DNA from: Paracoccaceae bacterium
GTDB lineage: Bacteria; Pseudomonadota; Alphaproteobacteria; Rhodobacterales; Rhodobacteraceae
Length of the DNA stretch: 8,596 nt
Direction of reading: 5' to 3'
Assembly: GCA_015485375.1 (NCBI GenBank)
Contig: WFTU01000266.1
Coordinates: forward strand, 1-8,596
The position numbers were made by a program, and so were the translations under genes. The notes beneath the pieces were generated by a model. That model was not told where the DNA came from and searched no databases. It worked only from the letters and a program-made list of their open reading frames with translations. This document shows positions 1 to 6,279 of this stretch, piece after piece. The first letter of the stretch is position 1; every line of letters starts with the position of its first letter.

Positions 1-387
1 CGAGAGCAGCAGCGGCCCCATCTCGGTGATAGTGGTGCGCACAGGATGGCCCTTTTCCCCGAACATGTCCCAGAACACGACGGGGAAGGCCTCGTAGTCG
101 TAGTCGTCAAACCCGATTGTTTCAGCGCGGGCGATCAATTTCTCGTGCAGTTTGTGTTCCGGAGAACCGGCCATGGCCAGACCGGCAAGGTCGCCTTTGA
201 CGTCGGACAGGAACACGGGAACGCCCTGTTTGGAAAAACTCTCGGCCAGGATTTGCAAGGTAACGGTTTTGCCGGTGCCAGTGGCCCCCGCGATCAGTCC
301 GTGGCGGTTGGCATATTTCAACAGCATATTTTGCGGCTCGCTATAATCCGCGCCGCCGCCGCCAATAAAAATCCGGTCGTTTTCCAT
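1..387 (-). CDS. HerA-like/DUF853 family P-loop ATPase, N-terminal part (gene runs off the left edge)
   Basis: Only the first 129 codons are in the window; the reading frame is open to base 1, so the C-terminal part is missing. Residues 34-41 read GATGTGKT, a clear Walker A (P-loop) motif. They are followed at about 58-69 by VFLSDVKGDLAG, a signature I associate with the DUF853 / HerA-helicase-like family (E. coli YjgR type). The N-terminal stretch, with a glycine run at residues 9-12 followed by ADYSEPQNM, also fits that family. The ATG at 387 is preceded by a good ribosome binding site (AGGAG, roughly 10 bases upstream). Members are cytoplasmic, presumably hexameric DNA-translocase-like ATPases, but the cellular role of this branch is not established. 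It is transcribed divergently from the ialB-like gene. Family call fairly sure; function unknown. Confidence 0.85.
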   Translation of the reverse strand, partial: MENDRIFIGGGGADYSEPQNMLLKYANRHGLIAGATGTGKTVTLQILAESFSKQGVPVFLSDVKGDLAGLAMAGSPEHKLHEKLIARAETIGFDDYDYEAFPVVFWDMFGEKGHPVRTTITEMGPLLLS

Positions 388-490
388 GTGATAATCTCCT
401 GAACCCAGTTGGGGCAAATCTAGCGGATTTTGACCCGAATACCAGTGGGCGCGCAGATTTATGTGTTGCAGCTTCTTGCCGATCCGTCGG

Positions 491-517
491 GGCCTCCGGT
501 TGACTTGGCCTCCGGTT
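491..517. repeat. Two direct copies of an 11-base repeat upstream of the ialB-like gene
   Basis: GGCCTCCGGTT occurs at 491-501 and again at 507-517, giving a period of 16 bases. A TTGACT, which resembles a -35 hexamer, lies at 500-505 and overlaps the end of the first copy. No convincing -10 hexamer stands 16-18 bases downstream, so I cannot call a promoter. The repeat lies in the 181-base divergent region between the HerA-like and ialB-like genes and might be a tandem regulator site, or simply chance in GC-rich DNA. Confidence 0.4.
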
Positions 518-568
518 CCTGACACCAGTATTGCAACGAAATTTACCTAGACAAGGAATGTCCCGCTG

Positions 569-1126
569 ATGCGTCTTCTCAAACTCGCCGCCCTCATTGT
601 TTTCACCGCTTTTCCCGTTTTCGCACAGGAAACCGCCAATCCGGTCGACCAATATCCAGTCGGGGGCGCCACGGACCAGACCGCCCCGCGCGAGGTCATC
701 AAGGAAACCTTTGGCGACTGGGAAATCCGCTGCACCAACGAAGGCAAGACCTGTTTCATGTATCAACTGATGCTGCGGGAGGACGGCACTCCGGTAGCCG
801 AACTCAGCTTCGTCAAGCTGCCGCTCGGTAGCGAAGCGGTGGCCGGTGCCACCGTGGTTGCCCCGCTCGGCACGCTGCTGACCCGCGGTCTGGCCATGCA
901 GGTGGACGAGAAGGACGCCATCCAATATCCATTTACGTGGTGCGCACGCGCGGGCTGTTTTTCGCGCTTTGGTCTGACAGACCTGATGCTCAACGACATG
1001 AAAAAAGGTGCCCAGATCAAGGTTGCCGTGTTTTCGATCAGCAATGCGCAGGCGCCTGTGATTGTAACCGCCTCCCTCGACGGTTTTACCGACGCGTTTG
1101 AAGCGCTGGAAGCGCCTGCACAGTGA
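569..1126 (+). CDS. Invasion associated locus B (IalB) family exported protein
   Basis: A 185-residue protein with a Sec signal peptide: Lys5, a hydrophobic stretch to about residue 18, and a likely cleavage site after VFA (A19). The mature part has the IalB hallmark FGDWEIRC at 49-56 and a paired-cysteine layout (C55/C62 and C125/C130) that could form two disulfides in the periplasm. It also has the VVAPLGTLLTRG segment at 97-108 that is typical of the family. IalB was named for erythrocyte invasion in Bartonella, but homologues are widespread in free-living alphaproteobacteria, where the role is unknown; pathogenicity should not be inferred here. The ATG at 569 has AAGGA at 553-557. The next gene begins at the stop codon, so the two are probably cotranscribed. 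Confidence 0.88.
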   Translation: MRLLKLAALIVFTAFPVFAQETANPVDQYPVGGATDQTAPREVIKETFGDWEIRCTNEGKTCFMYQLMLREDGTPVAELSFVKLPLGSEAVAGATVVAPLGTLLTRGLAMQVDEKDAIQYPFTWCARAGCFSRFGLTDLMLNDMKKGAQIKVAVFSISNAQAPVIVTASLDGFTDAFEALEAPAQ

Positions 1127-1128
1127 AT

Positions 1129-1713
1129 ATGTGGGATGAAAAATACGGTCGCGACGGCTACCTTTACGGCACTGAACCGAACGGATTTCTGCGCGGGAAT
1201 TCCGGTGTGATACCGAAAGGCAAGGTGTTGTGCCTTGCCGATGGCGAGGGGCGCAACTCGGTCTTTCTGGCGGAGCAGGGCTATGACGTGACGGCTGTGG
1301 ACCAGTCGGGCGTCGGGATTGCCAAAGGGCGTCAACTGGCCGCGGAGCGCGGTGTATCGGTGGAATTTGTTCACGCCGATCTGGATGATTACGATATTGG
1401 TGTCGAAAAATGGGACGGGATCGTCTCTATCTTCTGCCATCTGCCGCCGCCCCTGCGCGCGGCAGTGCATGCCCGCGCCGTTGCCGGGCTGAAACCCGGT
1501 GGCGTGTTCCTGCTGGAGGGCTACCGCCCTGCCCAGCTGGAAAACGGCACGGGCGGGCCGCCGGTGGCGGAGTTGATGCACACGAAAGAGGGTATCGAAA
1601 CCGATTTTGCGGCTCTCGACATCCGCCATCTGGCCGAGGTTGACCGCGAGATCGTCGAGGGGTCCGGCCATACCGGCACCGGATCGGTCGTGCAGGCGAT
1701 TATCGTCAAATAG
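1129..1713 (+). CDS. Class I SAM-dependent methyltransferase (TehB-like fold), substrate unknown
   Basis: A 194-residue Rossmann-fold methyltransferase. Motif I is VLCLADGEGRN at 33-43, the acidic end of strand 2 is VTAVD (D58), a motif II-like VHADLDDYD lies at 81-89, and LKPGGVFLLEGY at 121-132 is the post-core strand region. The ADGEGRNS form of motif I is typical of a small stand-alone family related to tellurite-resistance TehB proteins; the substrate is not established. There is no signal peptide, so it should be cytoplasmic. I chose ATG 1129 because the family usually begins MWDE/MWDQ. A GTG at 1123 would overlap the ialB stop by four bases (GTGA) and is better spaced from a GGAAG at 1108-1112, so it is a real alternative. 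The 3' end overlaps the convergent synthase gene by 8 bases. Confidence 0.87.
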   Translation: MWDEKYGRDGYLYGTEPNGFLRGNSGVIPKGKVLCLADGEGRNSVFLAEQGYDVTAVDQSGVGIAKGRQLAAERGVSVEFVHADLDDYDIGVEKWDGIVSIFCHLPPPLRAAVHARAVAGLKPGGVFLLEGYRPAQLENGTGGPPVAELMHTKEGIETDFAALDIRHLAEVDREIVEGSGHTGTGSVVQAIIVK

Positions 1714-2914
1714 CGCGTAACGCCAGAACCGCATTCATGCCGCCAAAGGCGAAGGCGTTGCTGAGGGCCACGGTGACTGTGGCTTCTCTGGACGTGTTCG
1801 GAACAACATCGAGATTGCACTCGGGGTCCGGTGCCTCGTAGCCGATAGTCGGAGGGATGATACCTTCGCGCAGGGCCATGATGCAGGCCAGAAGTTCCAC
1901 CGCGCCGGTGCCGCCGATCAGGTGGCCGTGCATGGACTTTGTCGAGGACACCAACAGGTTGTCGGCATGCGGGCCGAATACGTCGCGAATTGCGGCCACC
2001 TCGATTTTGTCGTTGGCCGTCGTGCCGGTTCCATGGGCGTTGATATAGCCTACACTGTCGGCGCTGATCCTCGCATCCTGCAAGGCGCCGCGCATGGCAC
2101 GCGCGGCCCCGTCACGGTTCGGCATAACGATGTCGCTGGCGTCGGAGGACATGGCAAAGCCGATCACCTCCGCCAGAATATCGGCGCCGCGGGCGCGGGC
2201 GCTCTCGTATTCCTCGAACACGAAAATCGCCGCTCCCTCTCCCTGCACCATGCCGTTGCGGGTAATTGAAAACGGGCGGCAGGCGTCTTGCGACATCACC
2301 CGCAGGCCCTCCCATGCCTTGATACCGCCGAAAACCAGCATGCTCTCGGAACCGCCGGTCAGCATTACATCACATGCACCCGAGCGGATCATATGGAAGG
2401 CCTGCCCCATTGCGTGGTTGGATGACGCGCAGGCGGTGGCCACTGAGTAGCTCGGCCCCTCGATGCCGTAGGTCATGGAGATATGGCTGGCGGCGGCGTT
2501 GTTCATCAGGCGCGGCACAACAAAAGGGTGGACCCGGTTCTTGCCCGCTTCGTAGACCGCCCGATAGCTGTCATCGAGCGTGTGCAGTCCGCCGGCGGCG
2601 GTGCCCAGAACCACGCCGGTCCGGGTTGCGTTTTCCTCTGAAATCCGGACACCGCTTTGAGCCATGGCCTCACGCGCCGAAAGCATCGCGAACTGGGTAG
2701 CGCGGTCGAATAGCGTCAGCTCCTGCCGGGTGAAATTGTCTTCGGGGGTGTAGGCGTGAATCTGGCCGCCGATCCGGACATGCAGGCGCCCGACGTCGGG
2801 AATGTCGAGTTGCGAGATGCCAAGCCGCCCCTCGTGCAGGCCCTCCATCGTGGCGCTGGCCCCGATGCCCAACGCGCTGACGGCCCCCTGTCCGGTTATG
2901 ACGACGCGGCGCAT
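1706..2914 (-). CDS. Beta-ketoacyl-ACP synthase, FabF/NodE type (KAS II)
   Basis: A 402-residue condensing enzyme with the full Cys-His-His triad of KAS I/II: C162 in VATACASS, H294 in NAHGTGT, and H331 in STKSMHGH, with conserved K326. It would decarboxylate malonyl-ACP and extend an acyl chain by two carbons, giving 3-oxoacyl-ACP in the cytoplasm. Differences from housekeeping E. coli FabF include His329 where FabF has Thr (SMTGH) and AFAFGGMN at 387-394 instead of SFGFGGTN, next to the gating phenylalanine. The second form resembles specialised NodE / long-chain lipid A synthases rather than the primary FabF (from memory of the family). The start lies 6 bases after the ACP stop, with only a weak ribosome binding site, so translational coupling is likely. 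The 3' end overlaps the methyltransferase gene tail to tail. Confidence 0.9.
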   Translation of the reverse strand: MRRVVITGQGAVSALGIGASATMEGLHEGRLGISQLDIPDVGRLHVRIGGQIHAYTPEDNFTRQELTLFDRATQFAMLSAREAMAQSGVRISEENATRTGVVLGTAAGGLHTLDDSYRAVYEAGKNRVHPFVVPRLMNNAAASHISMTYGIEGPSYSVATACASSNHAMGQAFHMIRSGACDVMLTGGSESMLVFGGIKAWEGLRVMSQDACRPFSITRNGMVQGEGAAIFVFEEYESARARGADILAEVIGFAMSSDASDIVMPNRDGAARAMRGALQDARISADSVGYINAHGTGTTANDKIEVAAIRDVFGPHADNLLVSSTKSMHGHLIGGTGAVELLACIMALREGIIPPTIGYEAPDPECNLDVVPNTSREATVTVALSNAFAFGGMNAVLALRAI

Positions 2915-2920
2915 CCGGCG

Positions 2921-3184
2921 TCAGGTTTTCGCGGCTTCGATCAGACCCTCGACCGCGCGGGCGATGGATTTGACGCTGGAAATGTCGAAACCGGAGTCTT
3001 CGGGGGCATTGGCGTTGAAGGGCACCTGAATATCGAAGGCTTCCTCGATGGCAAAAATCGCCTCGACCAGGCCGAGGGAGTCAATGCCCAGATCGTCCAG
3101 AGTGGCATCAAGCGAAACCTCGGCAGGCTCCTTCACTGCCTGCTCGGCGATGATCGCCACGACCTGTTCCTGCACATTCTGCAT
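2921..3184 (-). CDS. Acyl carrier protein, specialised (AcpXL-like context)
   Basis: A small acidic protein of 87 residues carrying the phosphopantetheine attachment motif DLGIDSLGLVE at 31-41, with Ser36 as the predicted attachment site. FAIEEAFDIQVP at 44-55 is the helix II-III region. Downstream of it the segment NANAPEDSGFDISS makes the loop longer than in housekeeping AcpP (about 78 residues), as in other dedicated ACPs. The start at 3184 is chosen because GGAGGGG (bases 3194-3200) sits 9 bases upstream. A longer 99-residue version from the ATG at 3220, directly abutting the lpxD stop, has no convincing ribosome binding site and adds a non-conserved leader. It lies between lpxD and a condensing enzyme, so it probably carries an acyl chain made by that synthase and used by LpxD (inference). 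It is cytoplasmic and needs a phosphopantetheinyl transferase encoded elsewhere. Confidence 0.9.
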   Translation of the reverse strand: MQNVQEQVVAIIAEQAVKEPAEVSLDATLDDLGIDSLGLVEAIFAIEEAFDIQVPFNANAPEDSGFDISSVKSIARAVEGLIEAAKT

Positions 3185-3193
3185 CCCTGAAAA

Positions 3194-3200
3194 CCCCTCC
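3194..3200 (-). promoter_or_regulatory. Ribosome binding site that fixes the ACP start
   Basis: On the minus strand this reads GGAGGGG, 9 bases before the ATG at 3184. It lies inside the coding region of the longer alternative ORF (start 3220), which supports the shorter 87-residue protein. Confidence 0.65.
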
Positions 3201-3220
3201 GGCGTTTCGGCGTGATACAT

Positions 3221-4312
3221 CTAATCATCCGTGTCGGATTTTGAAAGTCGCGCCTCGAGCACCTCGACCCTTTTTGCCAGACGTGGCAGGCGGCGCAGGG
3301 CTTTATACATATCGACCTGCGTGTCCATTTTTACCGCCGGATTGCCCATGACCATACGGTTGGACGGGATGTTGGAGGTGATGCCGGTCTGCCCAGCGGC
3401 GACGACATTTTCCCCGACGGTTACATGATCTGCAACACCGACCTGTCCGGCCAGAACCGAGCCGTCGCCGATGGTCGAGCTGCCAGCGATTCCGACCTGT
3501 CCGCAGAGCAGGCAGTTGCGGCCGACACGCACGTTGTGGCCAATATGCACCATGTTGTCGAGCTTGGTGCCGTCGCCAATCACCGTATCTGCGATGGTGC
3601 CCCGGTCCAGCGTCGCGCCGGCACCGATTTCCACACGATCACCGATGACGACCGTGCCAAGCGAATTGATGCGCACATATTCGGTATCGCGATGACCTTC
3701 ACGCACCTGCATTTCGGCGCGCGCTTCCTCGACCACTCCGGGCTCGGGAGAGACGAAGGAAAAGCCGTCATTGCCGATCGCGGCATTGCTGTGGCAGATG
3801 AAATCGTCGCCGATAACCACACGGGCGCCGATGCGAACGCCGTTGTAGAGCAGCGCATTGGCACCGATTATTGCACCCTCCGCAATGGAACTGTGCGACA
3901 GGATTCTGGCGTTCGGGCCGATTTTCGCACCGCGCCCGATCACCACGAAGGGGCCGATGGCGACGCCCTCTCCGATTTCGGCATCTTCGGCGATGACAGC
4001 TGTGGGGTGGATGCCTGAATCAACCTCGGGCGCGAGGCCGAAAATGCCGTTCACACCGGCCAGCGCATAGCGCGGGCGCGGGACGAAAATCGCTGCCTCC
4101 AGCCCGAGGGCCTGCCAGTCGGCACCGTCCCACAGGATGGCAACACGGGCGCTTCCCTCGCCCAGCGCTTCGGCATAGGCGGGCTGCATGGCAAGGGCAA
4201 GATGTTCTGCGGTGGCTGCGGCAGGTTCGGCCGGGCCAGTCACCTGAAGGTCAAGGTCCCCGACAGCCTCCGCCCCCAGCGCTTCGGCCAGTTCCCGAAC
4301 AGAAATTTTCAT
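3221..4312 (-). CDS. lpxD: UDP-3-O-acylglucosamine N-acyltransferase LpxD
   Basis: A 363-residue cytoplasmic enzyme of lipid A synthesis that moves a 3-hydroxyacyl (or related) chain from ACP to the amine of UDP-3-O-acylglucosamine. Residues 1 to about 98 form the uridine-binding N-terminal domain. From GIHPTAVIAEDAEIG (100-114) to about 325 there is a long run of hexapeptide repeats forming a left-handed beta helix. The catalytic histidine is predicted as H259 in VHIGHN (IAHN in E. coli). The end, YKALRRLPRLAKRVEVLEARL, is the C-terminal helix. Residues 182-220 (FSFVSPEPGVVEEARAEMQV onward) form a longer loop than the short one in E. coli. The start has AAGGAG six bases upstream. The usual neighbours bamA, fabZ, lpxA and lpxB are absent; instead it sits between an L,D-transpeptidase gene and an ACP gene. 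It may be a relocated single copy or a second copy. Confidence 0.93.
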   Translation of the reverse strand: MKISVRELAEALGAEAVGDLDLQVTGPAEPAAATAEHLALAMQPAYAEALGEGSARVAILWDGADWQALGLEAAIFVPRPRYALAGVNGIFGLAPEVDSGIHPTAVIAEDAEIGEGVAIGPFVVIGRGAKIGPNARILSHSSIAEGAIIGANALLYNGVRIGARVVIGDDFICHSNAAIGNDGFSFVSPEPGVVEEARAEMQVREGHRDTEYVRINSLGTVVIGDRVEIGAGATLDRGTIADTVIGDGTKLDNMVHIGHNVRVGRNCLLCGQVGIAGSSTIGDGSVLAGQVGVADHVTVGENVVAAGQTGITSNIPSNRMVMGNPAVKMDTQVDMYKALRRLPRLAKRVEVLEARLSKSDTDD

Positions 4313-4318
4313 GTGCGA

Positions 4319-4351
4319 CTCCTTGCAGGCGGGGCCTTGCCCCCTCGCAAG
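4319..4351 (-). promoter_or_regulatory. Possible hairpin between the transpeptidase gene and lpxD, overlapping the lpxD ribosome binding site
   Basis: The 43-base gap contains, on the transcript strand, CTTGC (4351-4347) and then two copies of GCAAGG (4340-4335 and 4326-4321). CTTGC can pair with either copy. The second copy overlaps the AAGGAG of lpxD (4324-4319), and runs of G and C between them could extend that stem. Pairing with the distal copy would hide the ribosome binding site; pairing with the proximal copy would leave it free. There is no U-tract, so this is not an intrinsic terminator. Read by eye; no folding energy was calculated. Confidence 0.3.
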
Positions 4352-4355
4352 CCTT

Positions 4356-6032
4356 TTAGCCGTCCAGACCGGGGATTGTCACCCCGGCTTTTACCAGCGC
4401 ATCGAAAACCATCTTGTCGCGACGATAGATGTCGGCGCGATAGTTGATCTCTCCGCTATCGTCGAAAAACGCGGTGCGATAGACCAGATGCACGGGGATC
4501 GGCTCGGCCAGATCGACCTGCGTTTCGCGCCGTGTGGCGAGGATCGAGTCGAATTTCGCCTGCGGGTCGGCCTCTTGCGGTGCCAGCAGCGTATAGGCCA
4601 GTTCCAACGGTTTCTGTACGCGCACACAGCCGTGGCTGAAAGCGCGGGCATCACGGTTGAACAGGCTGCGCGACGGGGTGTCGTGCAGATAGATGTTGAA
4701 CTTGTTCGGGAACATGAATTTCACACGACCCAGTGCATTGTTCGACCCCGGAAGCTGGCGCAGGACAAAGGGGAAGTTGCCGGTGGAATACTGCGTATAG
4801 TCAACAGCGGTAGAGTCCACGACCTGACCGCTGCCGCGCACGCGCATCTGGATATTCTGGCGCGCAAGGGTGCTCGGGTCCGCCAGCAGCTTCGGCAGGT
4901 ATTCTTTCGACGCGATGCTCATCGGCACGTTCCACGACGGGTTGATCACCATATGGGTCATCACGTCGGAGAACTCGGCCGTCTGGTTTCTGGCGGTACC
5001 GACAACCACGCGGAAGCTCAGCGTCGGCTTGCCGTCGTCAATCACCGAAGCGGTGTAGTCGGGAATATTCACATAGATATGGCGCTTGCCGAGGTCGAAA
5101 TTCATCCAGCGCAGACGCTCCAGATTGACCACCACCTGTTTCAGGTGCTGCTCCGGTCCGGCGTTGACTGCGGCCAGCGTTTTCGGGCCGACCAGCCCGT
5201 CGGTATTGAGTCCGGCATCGGCCTGAAAGGCTTTGACCGCTTCGATAATGCCGTCGTCATATTCGGGAGAAGTAAGATCATCGACCTCGTAACCGAGGAA
5301 ATTCAGGCGGGCGCGCAGGGCAACAACGCGCGCGTTGTTGTGACCCGGGCGCAGGGTGCGGCCGGACGGGACAAGCGTTGCCTCGCTGTTCGCGGCAACC
5401 AGTTTTTCCAGACGGCGCTTCTCGGCCAGCATCAGCTCATATTCCGGCGAGGAGGGCTGCAGGGTTTTGTAAAACGCCTGCTTGTCGGTTGCGGCAGCAA
5501 CATTGGCCAGAACGGTTGCGGTTTCGGGCACCCTCCACTCGGAATTCATTTCGCGGTTGATGGATTTCGGGTTGAGCATGCCGGCCGTCAGGTCCTTGGC
5601 AAACTGAACATAGGACATGGCAGCGGCAACTTCGAGCGCGGCAATATCCGCAGGCGCGCCGGAGCCGTTCCAGGCGGTTTCAATTGCGGCGGTATTATAG
5701 CGCGCCAGCGGCAAACCGTGCGCCGGAGCCTGTTCGATCGCGGTCAGCAGATCGAGAATGGCGCGGTTGTCGCCAGCCCAGATCGGCTGGTTGTCGCGGG
5801 CGGCATAAAAATCGATAAATTCGTGTGTGGCCTCGCCACCAGCCTCGAGGAGGGCGGCAATTTCCTGCCCGACCTGCTGCTCGCGGGTCAGAACCGGCGC
5901 CGGAACCACCCCGCTTTCGACTGCGGGAGCCTGTGCGGTCTGGGAGAGCGCCGGAACGGCGGCGAATACCGAAGCCAGTGAAATCAGGGTTGCGACGGTG
6001 GCTTTTGAAAAACTGTTGTTAAATTGATACAT
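4356..6032 (-). CDS. Murein L,D-transpeptidase, YcbB/LdtD type
   Basis: A 558-residue periplasmic enzyme predicted to form 3-3 (mDAP-mDAP) cross-links in peptidoglycan. A signal peptide spans roughly residues 1-34 (hydrophobic core 13-29, ending in ALSQTAQA). About residues 50-215 form the alpha-helical scaffold typical of YcbB. A peptidoglycan-binding-1 domain follows at about 228-292 (LRPGHNNARVVALRARLNFL onward, with DGLVGPKTLAAVN). The YkuD catalytic domain is at about 315-485, with H450 in YLHDTP and the signature SHGCVRVQ, where H467 and C469 are the predicted catalytic residues. Length and domain order match the large YcbB class rather than small ErfK/YbiS proteins. The ATG at 6032 has GAGGA a few bases upstream. 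lpxD begins 43 bases after the stop on the same strand, so cotranscription is plausible. It diverges from the MepK-like gene. Confidence 0.93.
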   Translation of the reverse strand: MYQFNNSFSKATVATLISLASVFAAVPALSQTAQAPAVESGVVPAPVLTREQQVGQEIAALLEAGGEATHEFIDFYAARDNQPIWAGDNRAILDLLTAIEQAPAHGLPLARYNTAAIETAWNGSGAPADIAALEVAAAMSYVQFAKDLTAGMLNPKSINREMNSEWRVPETATVLANVAAATDKQAFYKTLQPSSPEYELMLAEKRRLEKLVAANSEATLVPSGRTLRPGHNNARVVALRARLNFLGYEVDDLTSPEYDDGIIEAVKAFQADAGLNTDGLVGPKTLAAVNAGPEQHLKQVVVNLERLRWMNFDLGKRHIYVNIPDYTASVIDDGKPTLSFRVVVGTARNQTAEFSDVMTHMVINPSWNVPMSIASKEYLPKLLADPSTLARQNIQMRVRGSGQVVDSTAVDYTQYSTGNFPFVLRQLPGSNNALGRVKFMFPNKFNIYLHDTPSRSLFNRDARAFSHGCVRVQKPLELAYTLLAPQEADPQAKFDSILATRRETQVDLAEPIPVHLVYRTAFFDDSGEINYRADIYRRDKMVFDALVKAGVTIPGLDG

Positions 6033-6072
6033 TGTGTCCTCTGCGCCACGAAAATCCGGCTATACGCTTTTA

Positions 6073-6078
6073 ATTATA
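6073..6078 (-). promoter_or_regulatory. Candidate -10 element for the L,D-transpeptidase gene
   Basis: The minus strand reads TATAAT exactly, about 40 bases before the start codon at 6032, in an AT-rich stretch. No convincing -35 hexamer stands 16-18 bases upstream, so the call rests on the -10 alone. Confidence 0.35.
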
Positions 6079-6250
6079 CGCCTGCCCACGGTCATTCGAG
6101 TGGAAAATACGAAAAATCGGCATTAATTTGCCCATTGTGGGATATGGGTGACAGAGCCAAAGGAACAAAACATGTCCGCCAGGCGACACTTCGGGTGCTT
6201 TTCCCATAGGCGGATTTCTGCAATCACAAATTTTTAGACAAATCTGCCAC

Positions 6251-6279
6251 TTGGCGTGCGAATCGTTTCGTGTCATAAG
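6251..6279 (+). promoter_or_regulatory. Weak candidate promoter for the MepK-like peptidase gene
   Basis: TTGGCG (6251-6256) and CATAAG (6274-6279) are separated by 17 bases, and each matches four of six consensus positions for the main sigma factor. The implied leader is about 85 bases. A GAATC (GANTC) site falls between the two hexamers at 6260-6264. Confidence 0.25.

Noticed and set aside
569..1126. IalB as evidence that the organism is a pathogen.
   Set aside because: IalB-family proteins are common in free-living alphaproteobacteria, and nothing else in the window suggests virulence.
763..1734. A 323-codon minus-strand open frame across the ialB and methyltransferase genes.
   Set aside because: It is antisense to two genes with clear motifs and has low-complexity, arginine- and histidine-rich content typical of shadow frames.
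2921..3220. A 99-residue version of the ACP starting at ATG 3220.
   Set aside because: The extra 12 residues are not ACP-like, no ribosome binding site precedes 3220, and a good one (GGAGGGG) precedes the internal ATG at 3184.
3425..4018. A 197-codon plus-strand ORF with repeated Asp/Ala/His-rich pattern opposite lpxD.
   Set aside because: The periodicity mirrors the hexapeptide repeats of LpxD on the other strand; it is not an independent repeat protein.
4311..5981. A 556-codon open frame on the plus strand opposite the L,D-transpeptidase.
   Set aside because: It is the antisense shadow of a GC-rich gene: the minus-strand frame has complete YcbB/YkuD domains and a ribosome binding site, while this frame shows no domain, signal or repeat I recognise.
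6070..6276. A 68-codon minus-strand ORF in the divergent intergenic region.
   Set aside because: No recognisable domain or clear ribosome binding site, and it would occupy the promoter region of the transpeptidase gene.
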